Below, one piece after another: positions 8,894 through 17,116 of a stretch of 51,161 nucleotides of DNA (position 1 is the first letter of the stretch; each line of letters opens with the position of its first letter). This DNA is from Alphaproteobacteria bacterium. GTDB taxonomy: Bacteria; Pseudomonadota; Alphaproteobacteria; UBA9219. The notes under the pieces are model-generated. The model did not search any database and was not told the DNA's origin. It saw only the letters and a program-made list of their open reading frames with translations. Both the position numbers and the translations under genes were made by a program. The DNA is taken from contig JARLJC010000300.1 in NCBI GenBank assembly GCA_031291435.1, positions 1-51,161 of the forward strand, written 5' to 3'.

Positions 8894-9233
8894 GATGCAA
8901 CGGCCAGCGTTTCGGCGCCGCCAGCATGACATCGAAACGCAAAATGTAACGGGCATAGTGCGGGTGGCGCATCACGAAATCTTCGAGCGCGCGGGCGATG
9001 CGCGTGCGCTGATTCATCGACACGGATTCGGCGGCATCGGCATGGGTGGGGCGGGCCTTGACTTCGACGGCGACTAAAGTGCGCCCGCGCGCCGCGACGA
9101 TATCGATTTCGCCCATCGGGGTTTTATAGCGCGTCGCCACAATGCGATAGAATTTCAGGCGCAAAGCGAGACGGCACAAAGCCTCGGCGTTCAATCCGGT
9201 TTTATGGCCGGTTTTATGCGAAGTGCGCGTCAC
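8868..9233 (-). CDS. YraN family (UPF0102) endonuclease-like protein
   Basis: A 121-residue UPF0102 protein with a restriction-endonuclease-like fold. The expected catalytic pattern is visible: MGEIDIVAARGRTLVAVEVKARP, giving E/D...ExK near residues 40-62. Members are small basic proteins of uncertain function, often placed next to rsmI, as here (12 bases downstream of rsmI on the same strand). Length matches the family. Tail-to-tail overlap with the Smr gene is 26 bases. The biological role is unknown; a DNA or RNA processing role is inferred from the fold only. Confidence 0.88.
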   Translation of the reverse strand: MTRTSHKTGHKTGLNAEALCRLALRLKFYRIVATRYKTPMGEIDIVAARGRTLVAVEVKARPTHADAAESVSMNQRTRIARALEDFVMRHPHYARYILRFDVMLAAPKRWPLHLTNAWRAE

Positions 9234-9244
9234 TTGCGCCCCCT

Positions 9245-10168
9245 TTATTTACGCTTTGGCGCCAGCATCAAAGCGCGCGAATAGACTTCGGTTTTCTTGC
9301 GGCCCGACATTTCCGCGACTTCGGCCACGGCGTCGCGCAAAGTGGTGTGCTGCAACCGTTCGGCCAGCAGCGCGTCGATATCGAGGACGATTTCTTTCTG
9401 CGCGCCGCGTCCGATAAGGATGACGATCTCGCCTTTGACTTCGTTGGCGGCATAATGCGCGGCCAGTTCGCCCAGCGTGCCGCGTCTGGTTTCCTCGAAC
9501 AGTTTGGTCAGTTCGCGCGCCACAACGGCGGGCCTGTCCGCGCCCATCATCTCCACCATATCGGCGAGGCAGGCGGCGAGCCGCTGCGGCGCTTCATAGA
9601 AAATAAGGGTGGCGGCGGTGTGGCGCAGCGCGCCGATTTCCTTCTGCCGCGCCGCCGATTTGGGCGGCAGGAAACCCGCGAAATAAAACTGGTCGGTCGG
9701 CAGGCCGCTGCCCGCCATGGCGACGAGGGCGGCATTGGCCCCCGGAATAACGGTGACGGCATAACCCATATCGCGGCAATCGCGCACCAGTTTGAAACCG
9801 GGGTCGGCGATCACAGGCATGCCGGCGTCGCTGATAAGGGCGATGGCTTCGCCCGCCGCGATGCGGTCGAGAATTTCCGGACGCTTCGCATCGGCATTGT
9901 GATCGTGATAGGAAAAAGTGGGTTTCTTGATGCCGAAGGCGGCCAGCAGAACGCCGCTGGTGCGGGTATCCTCGCAGGCGATCGCGTCGGCGTTGGCGAG
10001 GGTGGCGAGGCCGCGCAAGGTGATGTCGCCGAGATGGCCGATCGGCGTGGCGACGATATAAAGACCGGCTTTCAGTTTACAGGCGGCGTCGTTCCCGCTA
10101 GCCTTGACGATGCTCTTTCCCAGCGAAGGATAATCCGGCGATGAAGATTTCTGTTTCTTGGGCGGCAT
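9245..10168 (-). CDS. rsmI: 16S rRNA (cytidine1402-2'-O)-methyltransferase RsmI
   Basis: A 307-residue tetrapyrrole-methylase-fold enzyme that 2'-O-methylates C1402 of 16S rRNA. Motifs: GLYIVATPIGHLGDITLRGL (residues 37-56), CEDTRTSGVLL, ALISDAGMPVIADPG and VIPGANAALVAMAGSGLPTDQFYFAGFLP, all diagnostic. The N-terminal 35 residues before GLYIV are longer than usual and Lys/Ser-rich; the ATG at 10168 lies within the divergent LpoA-like gene (28-base head-to-head overlap), so the true start may be further in. yraN follows on the same strand. Confidence 0.94.
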   Translation of the reverse strand: MPPKKQKSSSPDYPSLGKSIVKASGNDAACKLKAGLYIVATPIGHLGDITLRGLATLANADAIACEDTRTSGVLLAAFGIKKPTFSYHDHNADAKRPEILDRIAAGEAIALISDAGMPVIADPGFKLVRDCRDMGYAVTVIPGANAALVAMAGSGLPTDQFYFAGFLPPKSAARQKEIGALRHTAATLIFYEAPQRLAACLADMVEMMGADRPAVVARELTKLFEETRRGTLGELAAHYAANEVKGEIVILIGRGAQKEIVLDIDALLAERLQHTTLRDAVAEVAEMSGRKKTEVYSRALMLAPKRK

Positions 10169-11394
10169 GCGGCGCGATGATGCTTCTGTTGTCGGTGAGC
10201 GGCTGCGCCAATATCGAGCGCTTCATCAACCCAGTATCGCAGAAAAAACCCGCAAGCCAAACGACTAATCAGCAGGCTTACGCGCATGATTCCGGGCCGG
10301 CTTCTGGGCAGCCTTACTCCGCCGCGCCGGTTATCGTGCCGCATATGCCGCCGGCACCGGTGCCGCCGTCGCTGACCTCGGCCAAGGTGGCGATTTTACT
10401 GCCGCTTTCGGGCGCCAATGCGGGCCTTGGGCAGGCCATGCTCAATGCCGCGCAGCAGGCCGTGTTCGATGCGGCGGGCACCAATTTCCAGCTGTTGCCG
10501 CATGATACGGCGGCGGCCGGCGGCGCCGAAGCGGCGGCGCGGGCGGCAGCCAGCGAAGGGGCGCAGCTTATCATCGGGCCTTTGTTCGCGACCGATGTTC
10601 CCGCCGTGCTTGCGGTGGCGCAGGGCAGCGGCATTTCGGTGCTGACGCTGTCGACCGATGCAGCGCTGACGCAGCGCGGGGTTTATGTCATGGGCCTCGC
10701 GCCCGGCCCGCAGGTGGCGCGCGTGGTGGCTTATGCGGCGGCGCATGGGGCGCGGCGCTTTGCGGCTCTGGTGCCCAACACGCCTTACGGCTCGCTGGTG
10801 GGTGGGGCGTTTCAAACTGCGGTGGCGCAGAATGGCGGCACCGTGGTCGATTACGAAACTTTCGACGCCACGGCGGCGAGCCTGACTTCGCATGCCAAGG
10901 CGATTGCCGGGCAACGCGCCACTATCGATGCGCTGTTCCTGCCCGAAGCGGGCGCGAATTTGAAGAGCATCGCCGATCAGCTGGCGGCGGCGGGCATGGA
11001 TTCCCATGTGCATCTGCTCGGCACCGGTTTGTGGGATGTCCCCGATCTCGGCACGCAAAGCGCGCTGCTCAATGGCGGCTGGTACGCCGCGCCCGATCCG
11101 GCGGCGCGCCAGACTTTCATCGCCAATTATTCTTCCGCTTATGGCCAGCAGCCGCCGCGTCTCGCCACCTTGGCTTATGACGCGACGGCGCTCGCCGCCG
11201 TGCTCGCCAAGCGCGGCAGCCGCTATGACGAAGTCTCGCTCACCAACCCCAACGGCTTTGCCGGGCTGGACGGCATTTTCCGCCTGACGGCTTCGGGAAC
11301 GGTGGAACGCGGCCTCGCGGTCGATGAGGTGACGCCCGAAGGGGCGCGGGTGGTCGACCCGGCGCCGGTCAGTTTCGTCGGCAACGCCCGGTAA
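10141..11394 (+). CDS. LpoA/LppC-like penicillin-binding protein activator lipoprotein
   Basis: A 417-residue lipoprotein with a type I periplasmic-binding-protein fold. In this family (LppC, LpoA C-terminal domain) members activate class A penicillin-binding proteins. The signal ends with a lipobox LLSVSGC (Cys22). After a short Pro/Gln linker comes VAILLPLSGANAGLGQAMLNAA (about residues 82-103), typical of periplasmic binding folds, then IIGPLFATDVPAVLAVA and FAALVPNTPYGSLVGGAF. The gene is divergent from rsmI, with overlapping starts, a pairing common in proteobacteria (lpoA next to rsmI/yraN). No TPR-like N-terminal domain of enterobacterial LpoA is present. Confidence 0.85.
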   Translation: MKISVSWAACGAMMLLLSVSGCANIERFINPVSQKKPASQTTNQQAYAHDSGPASGQPYSAAPVIVPHMPPAPVPPSLTSAKVAILLPLSGANAGLGQAMLNAAQQAVFDAAGTNFQLLPHDTAAAGGAEAAARAAASEGAQLIIGPLFATDVPAVLAVAQGSGISVLTLSTDAALTQRGVYVMGLAPGPQVARVVAYAAAHGARRFAALVPNTPYGSLVGGAFQTAVAQNGGTVVDYETFDATAASLTSHAKAIAGQRATIDALFLPEAGANLKSIADQLAAAGMDSHVHLLGTGLWDVPDLGTQSALLNGGWYAAPDPAARQTFIANYSSAYGQQPPRLATLAYDATALAAVLAKRGSRYDEVSLTNPNGFAGLDGIFRLTASGTVERGLAVDEVTPEGARVVDPAPVSFVGNAR

Positions 11395-11533
11395 ATAGCG
11401 GTTTTTTGCCTGCTTAACGCCCGCTTAACCATAATGGGTTTTTTAGTTTTGGTTTCATAAGGTTACATCCAAATTCAATAATCGTTAACGCTGTGTTTGG
11501 TAGGATGGGTTATTCCGAATCGGAGCATTTTAG

Positions 11534-12241
11534 ATGGCTGATATTGCAGGCGAAGTTATGAAGATGGCGCTGGGCCGCGAGACGGCGGGCGAAGTCGCCG
11601 CCGGGCATGGCGTCGCCTTTGATCCCGAAAGCGCGCGCATGGATGGCGATGGCACCGCCAAAGTCACGCTCAAGCGCGACGACAAATCTCACGAACAAAA
11701 GATCAAGGCTCTTTCAAGCCACGAAAATGCGGGCTTCGTTACTCAGCAGAAAAACATGTCGCCCAGCGATATGCTGAAGAACGCCATCGTCACCAACGAC
11801 AAATTGATGAGCCGCGAACATGACCGGCTGGCGCGCTTCGGCCTCGACAAGAAAATCGACAAGATGCAAAGCCATATGTCGACCTCGCGCCCGCCCAATA
11901 GCGCGCGCGCCAGTCCGGCTTCCAATCCCAAGCTGGCCAAGACATATGCGCAGTTCCGCCAGCATGCCGAAGTGCTGGCCAAAATGCCGCAGCGCCTCGT
12001 GCGCGCTTTCAATCCGGAAATGCTGCCCGCGCATGAAATGGTGAAGCTGCGTCAGGATGCGAAATTGCGGGGGGCGAGCAAGGACCCGATGGGCAAGTCA
12101 ATCGCTCCCTCGCCGATGGGCGTCGGCAAAATGATGATGAGCGCCACCCGCGCCGCTTTCAAGAAATGGGAACATGCCCTGATGGGCGGCTTTGTCGATG
12201 CGCCTTCGCCCTATAAATCGGGCGATTCTTCGTCCACGTAA
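11534..12241 (+). CDS. Hypothetical protein, unknown function
   Basis: A 235-residue hydrophilic protein that I do not recognise. There is no signal peptide or membrane helix. It is Lys, Met, Ser and Ala rich, with a central helical stretch (NPKLAKTYAQFRQHAEVLAKM, shown here only in part of the helix) and a Ser/Pro-rich C-terminus. The ribosome site GGAGC precedes ATG 11534 by eight bases, supporting the start. The 139-base gap after the LpoA-like gene is AT-rich and probably holds its promoter, but no clear -35/-10 pair stands out. Its 3' end overlaps hemW antisense by 31 bases. A cytoplasmic or secreted-by-other-route substrate cannot be decided. Confidence 0.7.
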   Translation: MADIAGEVMKMALGRETAGEVAAGHGVAFDPESARMDGDGTAKVTLKRDDKSHEQKIKALSSHENAGFVTQQKNMSPSDMLKNAIVTNDKLMSREHDRLARFGLDKKIDKMQSHMSTSRPPNSARASPASNPKLAKTYAQFRQHAEVLAKMPQRLVRAFNPEMLPAHEMVKLRQDAKLRGASKDPMGKSIAPSPMGVGKMMMSATRAAFKKWEHALMGGFVDAPSPYKSGDSSST

Positions 12242-13443
12242 GCCAGCACCGCATTTAGTCTTTGCAAGCCCGCCGCCGTGGCGCGCAGGGTGACGGTATC
12301 CTGTGCCAGATAATTTTCGTTTTCCAGTCGCGCGACTTTTCCCGCCGGAAGAAACTGCTCAAGCGGCGTCGCGAATTTGGCGCGCCATTTCTGTTTGTCG
12401 ATGCCGCTGCGCAGGCGCAGGCCCATCATCACCGCCTCGCGCATGGCTTCGGTTTCGTTGAGGGCGGTTGCGGTCTTGATGCCGTGGCGGCGCGCCTCGA
12501 CTTCGGCCAGCCAGATATCGGGGGCCTTGTGGGCTTCGGTGGCATACCGTGCGACGCCGGTATGGTAACGCCCATGCGCGCCGGGGCCGATACCGATATA
12601 ATCTTCGTAATGCCAATAGGTGAGGTTATGGCGGCTTTCCTGGCCGGCGCGGGCATGGTTCGAGATTTCATAGGCGGGCAGGCCCGCTTGTTCCATGATT
12701 CCTTGCGTGGTTTCGAACATCGTCACGGACTCATCGTCGGGCGCGGTCAGTTTTTCGCCGCGCCGGTCGCGCACGTAAAATTGCGTGTGCGGCTCGATGG
12801 TCAGTTGATAAAGCGATAGATGATCGCCCGCGAGGGTTAGCGCGGCGCGCAGTTCCGCTTCCCATGCTGCGGGCGTTTGCTCCGCCCGCGCATAAATCAG
12901 ATCGAACGAATAACGCGGGAAGTTTGACGCGGCGAGGATGATGGCGCGGCGCGCTTCGTCGGCGTCATGCGCGCGGCCAAGGAATTTCAATGCCTCCGCG
13001 TCGAAAGACTGCACGCCCAGCGACAGGCGGTTGACGCCCGCTTTGCGGAAATCGGCGAATTTCTGCGCCTCGACCGATGACGGGTTGGCCTCCAGCGTGA
13101 TTTCGCAATCGGGGTCGATTGTCCATAAACGCGCGATGGAACCGAGGATGCTTTCGACCGTGCGCGCCTCCATCAGCGAAGGCGTGCCACCGCCGAAGAA
13201 GATGGAAGTGATCGTGCGCCCCGGCAGCAATCCGGCATAATGTTCCAGCTCGCGCGCATAAGCGCGGCGCCATTTTTCCTGATCCTGCGTATCGCCGACA
13301 TGCGAATTGAAATCGCAGTAAGGGCATTTGGAAACGCAATAGGGCCAATGGATGTAGATTGCGAGGGCCCCGCGATCGCTTTGAACGAAAGCGTTTCCGC
13401 TTTCATTCAAAGTGTGAATCGCTGGGGCAATAAAATGACTCAT
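12211..13443 (-). CDS. hemW: Radical SAM haem chaperone HemW
   Basis: A 410-residue radical SAM protein of the HemN/HemW family. The iron-sulfur motif is YIHWPYCVSKCPYCDF with Cys36, Cys40 and Cys43 (CxxxCxxC), followed by TSIFFGGGTPSLM (SAM binding). HemW binds and delivers haem; it lacks coproporphyrinogen oxidase activity in tested cases. It has a HemN C-terminal domain. The N-terminus is about 25 residues longer than usual; ATG 13443 overlaps the ribE stop by four bases (ATGA), which favours this start. In many alphaproteobacteria hemW follows rdgB, not ribE, so the placement here is local. Confidence 0.92.
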   Translation of the reverse strand: MSHFIAPAIHTLNESGNAFVQSDRGALAIYIHWPYCVSKCPYCDFNSHVGDTQDQEKWRRAYARELEHYAGLLPGRTITSIFFGGGTPSLMEARTVESILGSIARLWTIDPDCEITLEANPSSVEAQKFADFRKAGVNRLSLGVQSFDAEALKFLGRAHDADEARRAIILAASNFPRYSFDLIYARAEQTPAAWEAELRAALTLAGDHLSLYQLTIEPHTQFYVRDRRGEKLTAPDDESVTMFETTQGIMEQAGLPAYEISNHARAGQESRHNLTYWHYEDYIGIGPGAHGRYHTGVARYATEAHKAPDIWLAEVEARRHGIKTATALNETEAMREAVMMGLRLRSGIDKQKWRAKFATPLEQFLPAGKVARLENENYLAQDTVTLRATAAGLQRLNAVLAYVDEESPDL

Positions 13444-14030
13444 CGCGCTTGCAAAAGCCGGTCGAGATAACGCGCGATCATATCCACTTCGAAATTCACT
13501 TCGTCGCCGGGCTGCAAGGTGCCCAATGTCGTCGCGGTTTGGGTGTGCGGGATGATGTTGACGCCGAACTGCGCACCCTTCACTTCATTGACGGTCAGGG
13601 AAACGCCTTCAATCACCGCTGATCCTTTGGGGGCGAGGTAACGTGCGAGTTCCTGCGGCGCTTCGAAGACAAAGCGCAAACTGTCGCCATCCTGCGCACG
13701 CGAAACGACGCGCGCCACGCCATCGACATGGCCGGAAACCAGATGCCCGCCCAGTTCATCGCCCATGCGCAAAGCCGGTTCCAGATTGACGCGCATGCCG
13801 GGCAGCCAATGTTTCAGCGTGGTCTTGGCCAGACTTTCGCCCGACACCTGCACATCGAACGTATCCGCGGTTTTTGAAATTACGGTCAGGCAAGCGCCCG
13901 AGCAGGAAATCGACGCGCCGATGGCGGTGTTGTCGAGCGGCAGGCGCGCAATCTTCACCGTCACGCGCCAGTCGCCTTTTTTGTCGATAGATGCAACGCT
14001 GCCGATATCTTCCACAATACCCGTAAACAT
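13440..14030 (-). CDS. ribE: Riboflavin synthase alpha chain
   Basis: A 196-residue riboflavin synthase, which dismutates two 6,7-dimethyl-8-ribityllumazine molecules to riboflavin. It begins with the signature MFTGIVEDIGSVAS and shows the duplicated lumazine-binding halves: GASISCSGACLTV near residue 40 and KGSAVIEGVSLTVNEV near residue 130, plus GGHLVSGHVDGVA. Length is normal. The ATG at 14030 overlaps the stop of the DUF559 gene by one base. No other rib gene is seen here: in many alphaproteobacteria ribD lies between nrdR and ribE, but here that position holds the DUF559 element. Confidence 0.95.
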   Translation of the reverse strand: MFTGIVEDIGSVASIDKKGDWRVTVKIARLPLDNTAIGASISCSGACLTVISKTADTFDVQVSGESLAKTTLKHWLPGMRVNLEPALRMGDELGGHLVSGHVDGVARVVSRAQDGDSLRFVFEAPQELARYLAPKGSAVIEGVSLTVNEVKGAQFGVNIIPHTQTATTLGTLQPGDEVNFEVDMIARYLDRLLQAR

Positions 14031-14530
14031 TAAGTACTACTCTTTCCTGGTGGAGACTCCCCCTCCCCTTGAGGGAGGGCGCGGAACTGCAACGCAGCCA
14101 GCACGGCAGTCGTCGCTCCGCGGGGGGTGGGGGCCTCTGAAGCGGAACATGGCCCCTGATTTTGTATAAGTGCGACGGCATGATGCAGGATAGATGAAAC
14201 GACGCCATCTATATTTTCATTCACATCTTCGTTATTGAATCGCAACATGTGATAGCCCGCTTCTTTCAGTTTTGCGTCTCGCACTTCGTCATATCCATGA
14301 TTCACATCATGAGAATACCCGTCCAATTCAATAAGCAACCGGGCTTTCATGCAGGCAAAGTCTGCTATAAATGGACGAATAACGGCTTGCCGCCGGAATT
14401 TGAGACCGTGTTTTTCCGCTGCGCCGCGCAAGGCAACCCATAATTTTCTCTCTGCTGGCGTGGCGTTCCGGCGAAGTTCTCGGGCGCGGGCATGATCTTC
14501 CTGAGTTGTTTTGTGCTGATTTAGTCGCAT
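14030..14530 (-). CDS. DUF559 endonuclease-like protein, C-terminus reads into a repeat arm
   Basis: A 166-residue protein of the DUF559 family, related in fold to very-short-patch-repair and restriction endonucleases. Core features (about residues 10-105): RELRRNATPAERKLW, FRRQAVIRPFIADFAC and ARLLIELDGYSHD, with the D...ExD pattern typical of the family. I start at ATG 14530 because GAGG lies just upstream; an ATG at 14578 would add 16 residues from repeat-derived DNA. The last 35 or so residues (PTPRGATTAVLAALQFRALP and onward) are translated from the inverted-repeat arm 14055-14137, so the tail is probably not part of the functional fold. The gene stands between nrdR and ribE and fills that gap together with its repeats. 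Confidence 0.82.
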   Translation of the reverse strand: MRLNQHKTTQEDHARARELRRNATPAERKLWVALRGAAEKHGLKFRRQAVIRPFIADFACMKARLLIELDGYSHDVNHGYDEVRDAKLKEAGYHMLRFNNEDVNENIDGVVSSILHHAVALIQNQGPCSASEAPTPRGATTAVLAALQFRALPQGEGESPPGKSST

Positions 14531-14650
14531 ATCCTCATGCTCATCGTCCTCAAATTGTTCGTTGCCGCAATCCCCCACCCCCCGCGGAGCGACGACTGCC
14601 GTGCTGGCTGCGTTGCAGTTCCGCGCCCTCCCTCAAGGGGAGGGGGAGGC
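14055..14650. mobile_element. DUF559 gene bracketed by ~80-bp inverted repeats
   Basis: Arms 14055-14137 and 14571-14650 are near-perfect inverted copies: a C/G-run module (CCCCTCCCTCAAGGGGAGGG type) joined to GCGGAACTGCAACGCAGCC and a CGCGGGGGGTGGGGG end. The arms enclose the DUF559 core. The element starts 22 bases beyond the nrdR stop and ends 25 bases before the ribE start. The end modules belong to the same family as 7081-7239. Mobility is inferred; no target duplication was identified. Confidence 0.7.
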
Positions 14651-14671
14651 CTGCCCCCGACAGGTTGCCCC

Positions 14672-15133
14672 TTATTCCGCGGTTTCTTTTTTGAGCGTAT
14701 CGACGAATTCTTCGAAATCGCCGGTCGAGCGGAAATCTTTATAGACCGAGGCATAGCGCACATAAGCGACATGATCGAGCGTGCGCAATGTTTCCATCAC
14801 ATGCTCGCCGATTTTCGACGCCGGGATTTCAGTTTCGCCGAGGGACTCCAGTTGCCGCACCACGCTGTTGGCGACCTGTTCGATACGTTCATCGTCCACC
14901 GGGCGCTTGCGCAGGGCGGTTTTCATTGAGCGCAGAACCTTGTCGCGTTCGAAAATTTCCTTGTCGCCGTTTTTCTTGACGACGATCATTTCGCGCAGCT
15001 GAACCCGTTCAAAGGTGGTGAAGCGTGCCCCGCAATTGGCGCAGAAACGGCGGCGGCGGATGGCGGCGTTATCCTCCGTCGGGCGGCTATCTTTGACCTG
15101 TGTATCCTCGGTTCCGCAAAAGGGGCAGCGCAT
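14672..15133 (-). CDS. nrdR: Transcriptional repressor NrdR
   Basis: A 153-residue NrdR, the zinc-ribbon/ATP-cone repressor of ribonucleotide reductase genes that senses ATP/dATP. The zinc ribbon is [18 protein letters not shown] with a second pair [17 protein letters not shown]. The ATP-cone follows ([20 protein letters not shown]). Length and motif order are exactly those of the family. It is divergent from glyA. Its downstream neighbour in the same direction is the DUF559 element, then ribE. Confidence 0.97.
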   Translation of the reverse strand: MRCPFCGTEDTQVKDSRPTEDNAAIRRRRFCANCGARFTTFERVQLREMIVVKKNGDKEIFERDKVLRSMKTALRKRPVDDERIEQVANSVVRQLESLGETEIPASKIGEHVMETLRTLDHVAYVRYASVYKDFRSTGDFEEFVDTLKKETAE

Positions 15134-15334
15134 GAAAACACCCTGTGGATAAGTTCGCGGCCACTATAACCATAGGGGGCAAGGGGAATCAATCATGCTT
15201 GACTCTTTTGCAGATTCTACGGCATTTAAAAGGGGTTAACTCTGCATAACTGGCGCAATGTGGGCCACCACGGGGAAGTGCAGATGTAATACCGCCGCGC
15301 GCCTGGGCATGAACCCTCATTTTAAGGAACCGTC
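15134..15334. promoter_or_regulatory. Divergent nrdR/glyA intergenic region
   Basis: About 200 bases between divergent nrdR and glyA. A weak sigma70-like candidate for glyA is TTGACT (15199-15204) with an AT-rich CATTTAAA about 18 bases on. The glyA start follows TTTTAAGGAACCGTC, whose AAGGA is a good ribosome site. No NrdR box pair or gene was recognised. Confidence 0.35.
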
Positions 15335-16642
15335 ATGACCAACTTCACTTATTCCCAAGCCGCCCTCGACCGTCTGCAAAAATCGGACGCCGATATATTC
15401 AACGCTTTGATGCATGAAGAAGTGCGTCAGTCTGAGGGTATCGAGCTGATCCCTTCGGAAAATTACTGCTTCCCCGAAGTTTACGCGCTGCTCGGTTCGG
15501 TCTTTAACAACAAATATTCCGAAGGTTATCCCGGCCGCCGTTATTATGGTGGGCAGGAAAATACCGACACGATTGAAAATTTGGCCCGCGACCGCGCCAA
15601 GGCCGTGTTCCGCGCCGAACATGCCAATGTGCAGCCTCTGTCTGGTTGCGCGATGAACGAAGCGGTCGATTTCGCGTTGCTGAACCCCGGCGATTCCGTG
15701 CTCGGCATGGATCTGTCGCATGGCGGCCATCTGTCGCACGGCCATCCGCTCACCAACATGGCGAAGATTTTCAAATATACGCGCTACAAAACCGAAATCC
15801 CCAGCGGCGCGATTGATCTGGAAAAAGTCCGCGCCATCGCTCAGGAATGCAAGCCGAAGATGATTATCTGCGGCCATTCATCGTACCCGCGCGAATATGA
15901 TTACGCCGGTTTTCGCAAAATCGCCGATGAAGTGGGCGCTTATCTGATGGCCGACGTCTCGCATCTCGGCGGGCTGATCGCCGCGAACGCTTTAAAGAAT
16001 CCGCTCGATTTCGGCTTCGATGTGATGACGACCACCACGCATAAATCATTGCGCGGCCCGCGCGGCGGCATGATTTTGTGCAAAAAGGAACTCGGCTCCA
16101 AGATCGATAAATCCGTGTTCCCCGGGATGCAAGGCGGCCCGCATATGCATCAGATCGCCGCGATTGCGACGACTTTGAAACTGGTGCAGTCGGATTCCTA
16201 TAAAGCCTATGCGAAACAGGTCTTGGCCAATGCGCAATCCTTGGCCAAAGCGTTGCTTGACGGTGGTGCGCATCTCGTCACCGGCGGCACCGAAAACCAC
16301 CTGATCGTGATTAATACCGCGACCGGATTCGGCATCACCGGCGATGTCGCTGAAACCGCTTTGGATAAAGCGGGCATCACGCTCAACAAGAACGTCATTC
16401 CCGACGATCCAAACCCGCCGATGAAACCGTCGGGCATCCGTTTCGGCACGCCCGCCGCCACCGCGCGCGGTTTCGGCGAACCGGAAATGAAGCAGCTCGC
16501 TACCATCATGCTGCAAGTCCTCCGCGCACCCGCCGACGCAGCATTGCTTGCCAAACTCCGCGAAGAAACCCGCTCCGTCTGCAAACGCTTCCCGGTGCCG
16601 GGCCTCGAAGGCACCGCGCAACCGAAAGCGGCGGCTGCTTAA
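15335..16642 (+). CDS. glyA: Serine hydroxymethyltransferase
   Basis: A 435-residue PLP enzyme converting serine and tetrahydrofolate to glycine and 5,10-methylene-THF. Motifs: ELIPSENYCFPEVYALLGSV near residue 35, NKYSEGYPGRRYYGGQE, and the PLP lysine motif TTTTHKSLRGPRGGMI (about residues 230-245). Length is normal. In alphaproteobacteria glyA often precedes nrdR co-directionally; here the two are divergent. Immediately after the stop lies the left arm of the GIY-YIG repeat element. Confidence 0.97.
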   Translation: MTNFTYSQAALDRLQKSDADIFNALMHEEVRQSEGIELIPSENYCFPEVYALLGSVFNNKYSEGYPGRRYYGGQENTDTIENLARDRAKAVFRAEHANVQPLSGCAMNEAVDFALLNPGDSVLGMDLSHGGHLSHGHPLTNMAKIFKYTRYKTEIPSGAIDLEKVRAIAQECKPKMIICGHSSYPREYDYAGFRKIADEVGAYLMADVSHLGGLIAANALKNPLDFGFDVMTTTTHKSLRGPRGGMILCKKELGSKIDKSVFPGMQGGPHMHQIAAIATTLKLVQSDSYKAYAKQVLANAQSLAKALLDGGAHLVTGGTENHLIVINTATGFGITGDVAETALDKAGITLNKNVIPDDPNPPMKPSGIRFGTPAATARGFGEPEMKQLATIMLQVLRAPADAALLAKLREETRSVCKRFPVPGLEGTAQPKAAAA

Positions 16643-16651
16643 CAGAAGGTT

Positions 16652-17094
16652 GTCATTCCGGGGCACGCCGCAGGCGTGAACCCGGAATCCAGATGGCTCT
16701 TCAGCAAAAACAATGTCAGACCACTTTAACAAAACCGGCTATGTCTATATTCTCGCCAGCCAAACGGCAGGCACGCTTTATATCGGCGTGACTTCCGATC
16801 TCGTCACGCGCGTTGCCCAGCATAAAGATGGAACCTATCGCGGTTTTACGTTCAAATACGACGTTGACCGTCTCGTTTATTACGAAGCCTGCGGCGCAAT
16901 GGAACACGCCATTTTGCGTGAGAAGGAATTGAAAAAATGGCGGCGTTTGTGGAAAATTCAGCTGATTGAAAAAACCAACCCAACATGGGATGATTTATAT
17001 TCGAGGTTGATGCGGGGCGAATTTGGGGCCGATAGTATAAGGATCTAGGTCGTCTGGATTCCGGGTTCGCGCCTTTGGCGCGCCCCGGAATGAC
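16652..17094. mobile_element. GIY-YIG gene bracketed by inverted 41-bp palindromes
   Basis: Left arm 16652-16692 (GTCATTCCGGGGCACGCC..GGCGTGAACCCGGAATCCAG) and right arm 17054-17094 are inverted copies of equal length. Each arm is itself a hairpin. Between arms the inner stem changes in a compensated way (CACGCC/GGCGTG versus CGCGCC/GGCGCG), so the structure is conserved. They enclose one gene and end ten bases after glyA. Same termini recur at 22.6 and 35 kb. Confidence 0.7.
16713..17048 (+). CDS. GIY-YIG nuclease family protein (UPF0213-like)
   Basis: A 111-residue single-domain GIY-YIG protein. The family core is clear: GYVYILASQTAGTLYIGVTS (residues 9-28, with the GIY and YIG equivalents VYI and YIG), then Arg33 (LVTRVAQHK) and Glu within AILREKELKKWRR. 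Stand-alone members of this type are of unknown function; DNA nicking is expected from the fold but not shown. The gene sits inside inverted palindromic repeats between glyA and a ribbon-helix-helix gene. That setting suggests it is cargo of, or the agent acting on, the repeat. Confidence 0.9.
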   Translation: MSDHFNKTGYVYILASQTAGTLYIGVTSDLVTRVAQHKDGTYRGFTFKYDVDRLVYYEACGAMEHAILREKELKKWRRLWKIQLIEKTNPTWDDLYSRLMRGEFGADSIRI

Positions 17095-17116
17095 ATCTCT
17101 TGTTGGGAGAAGTTTT

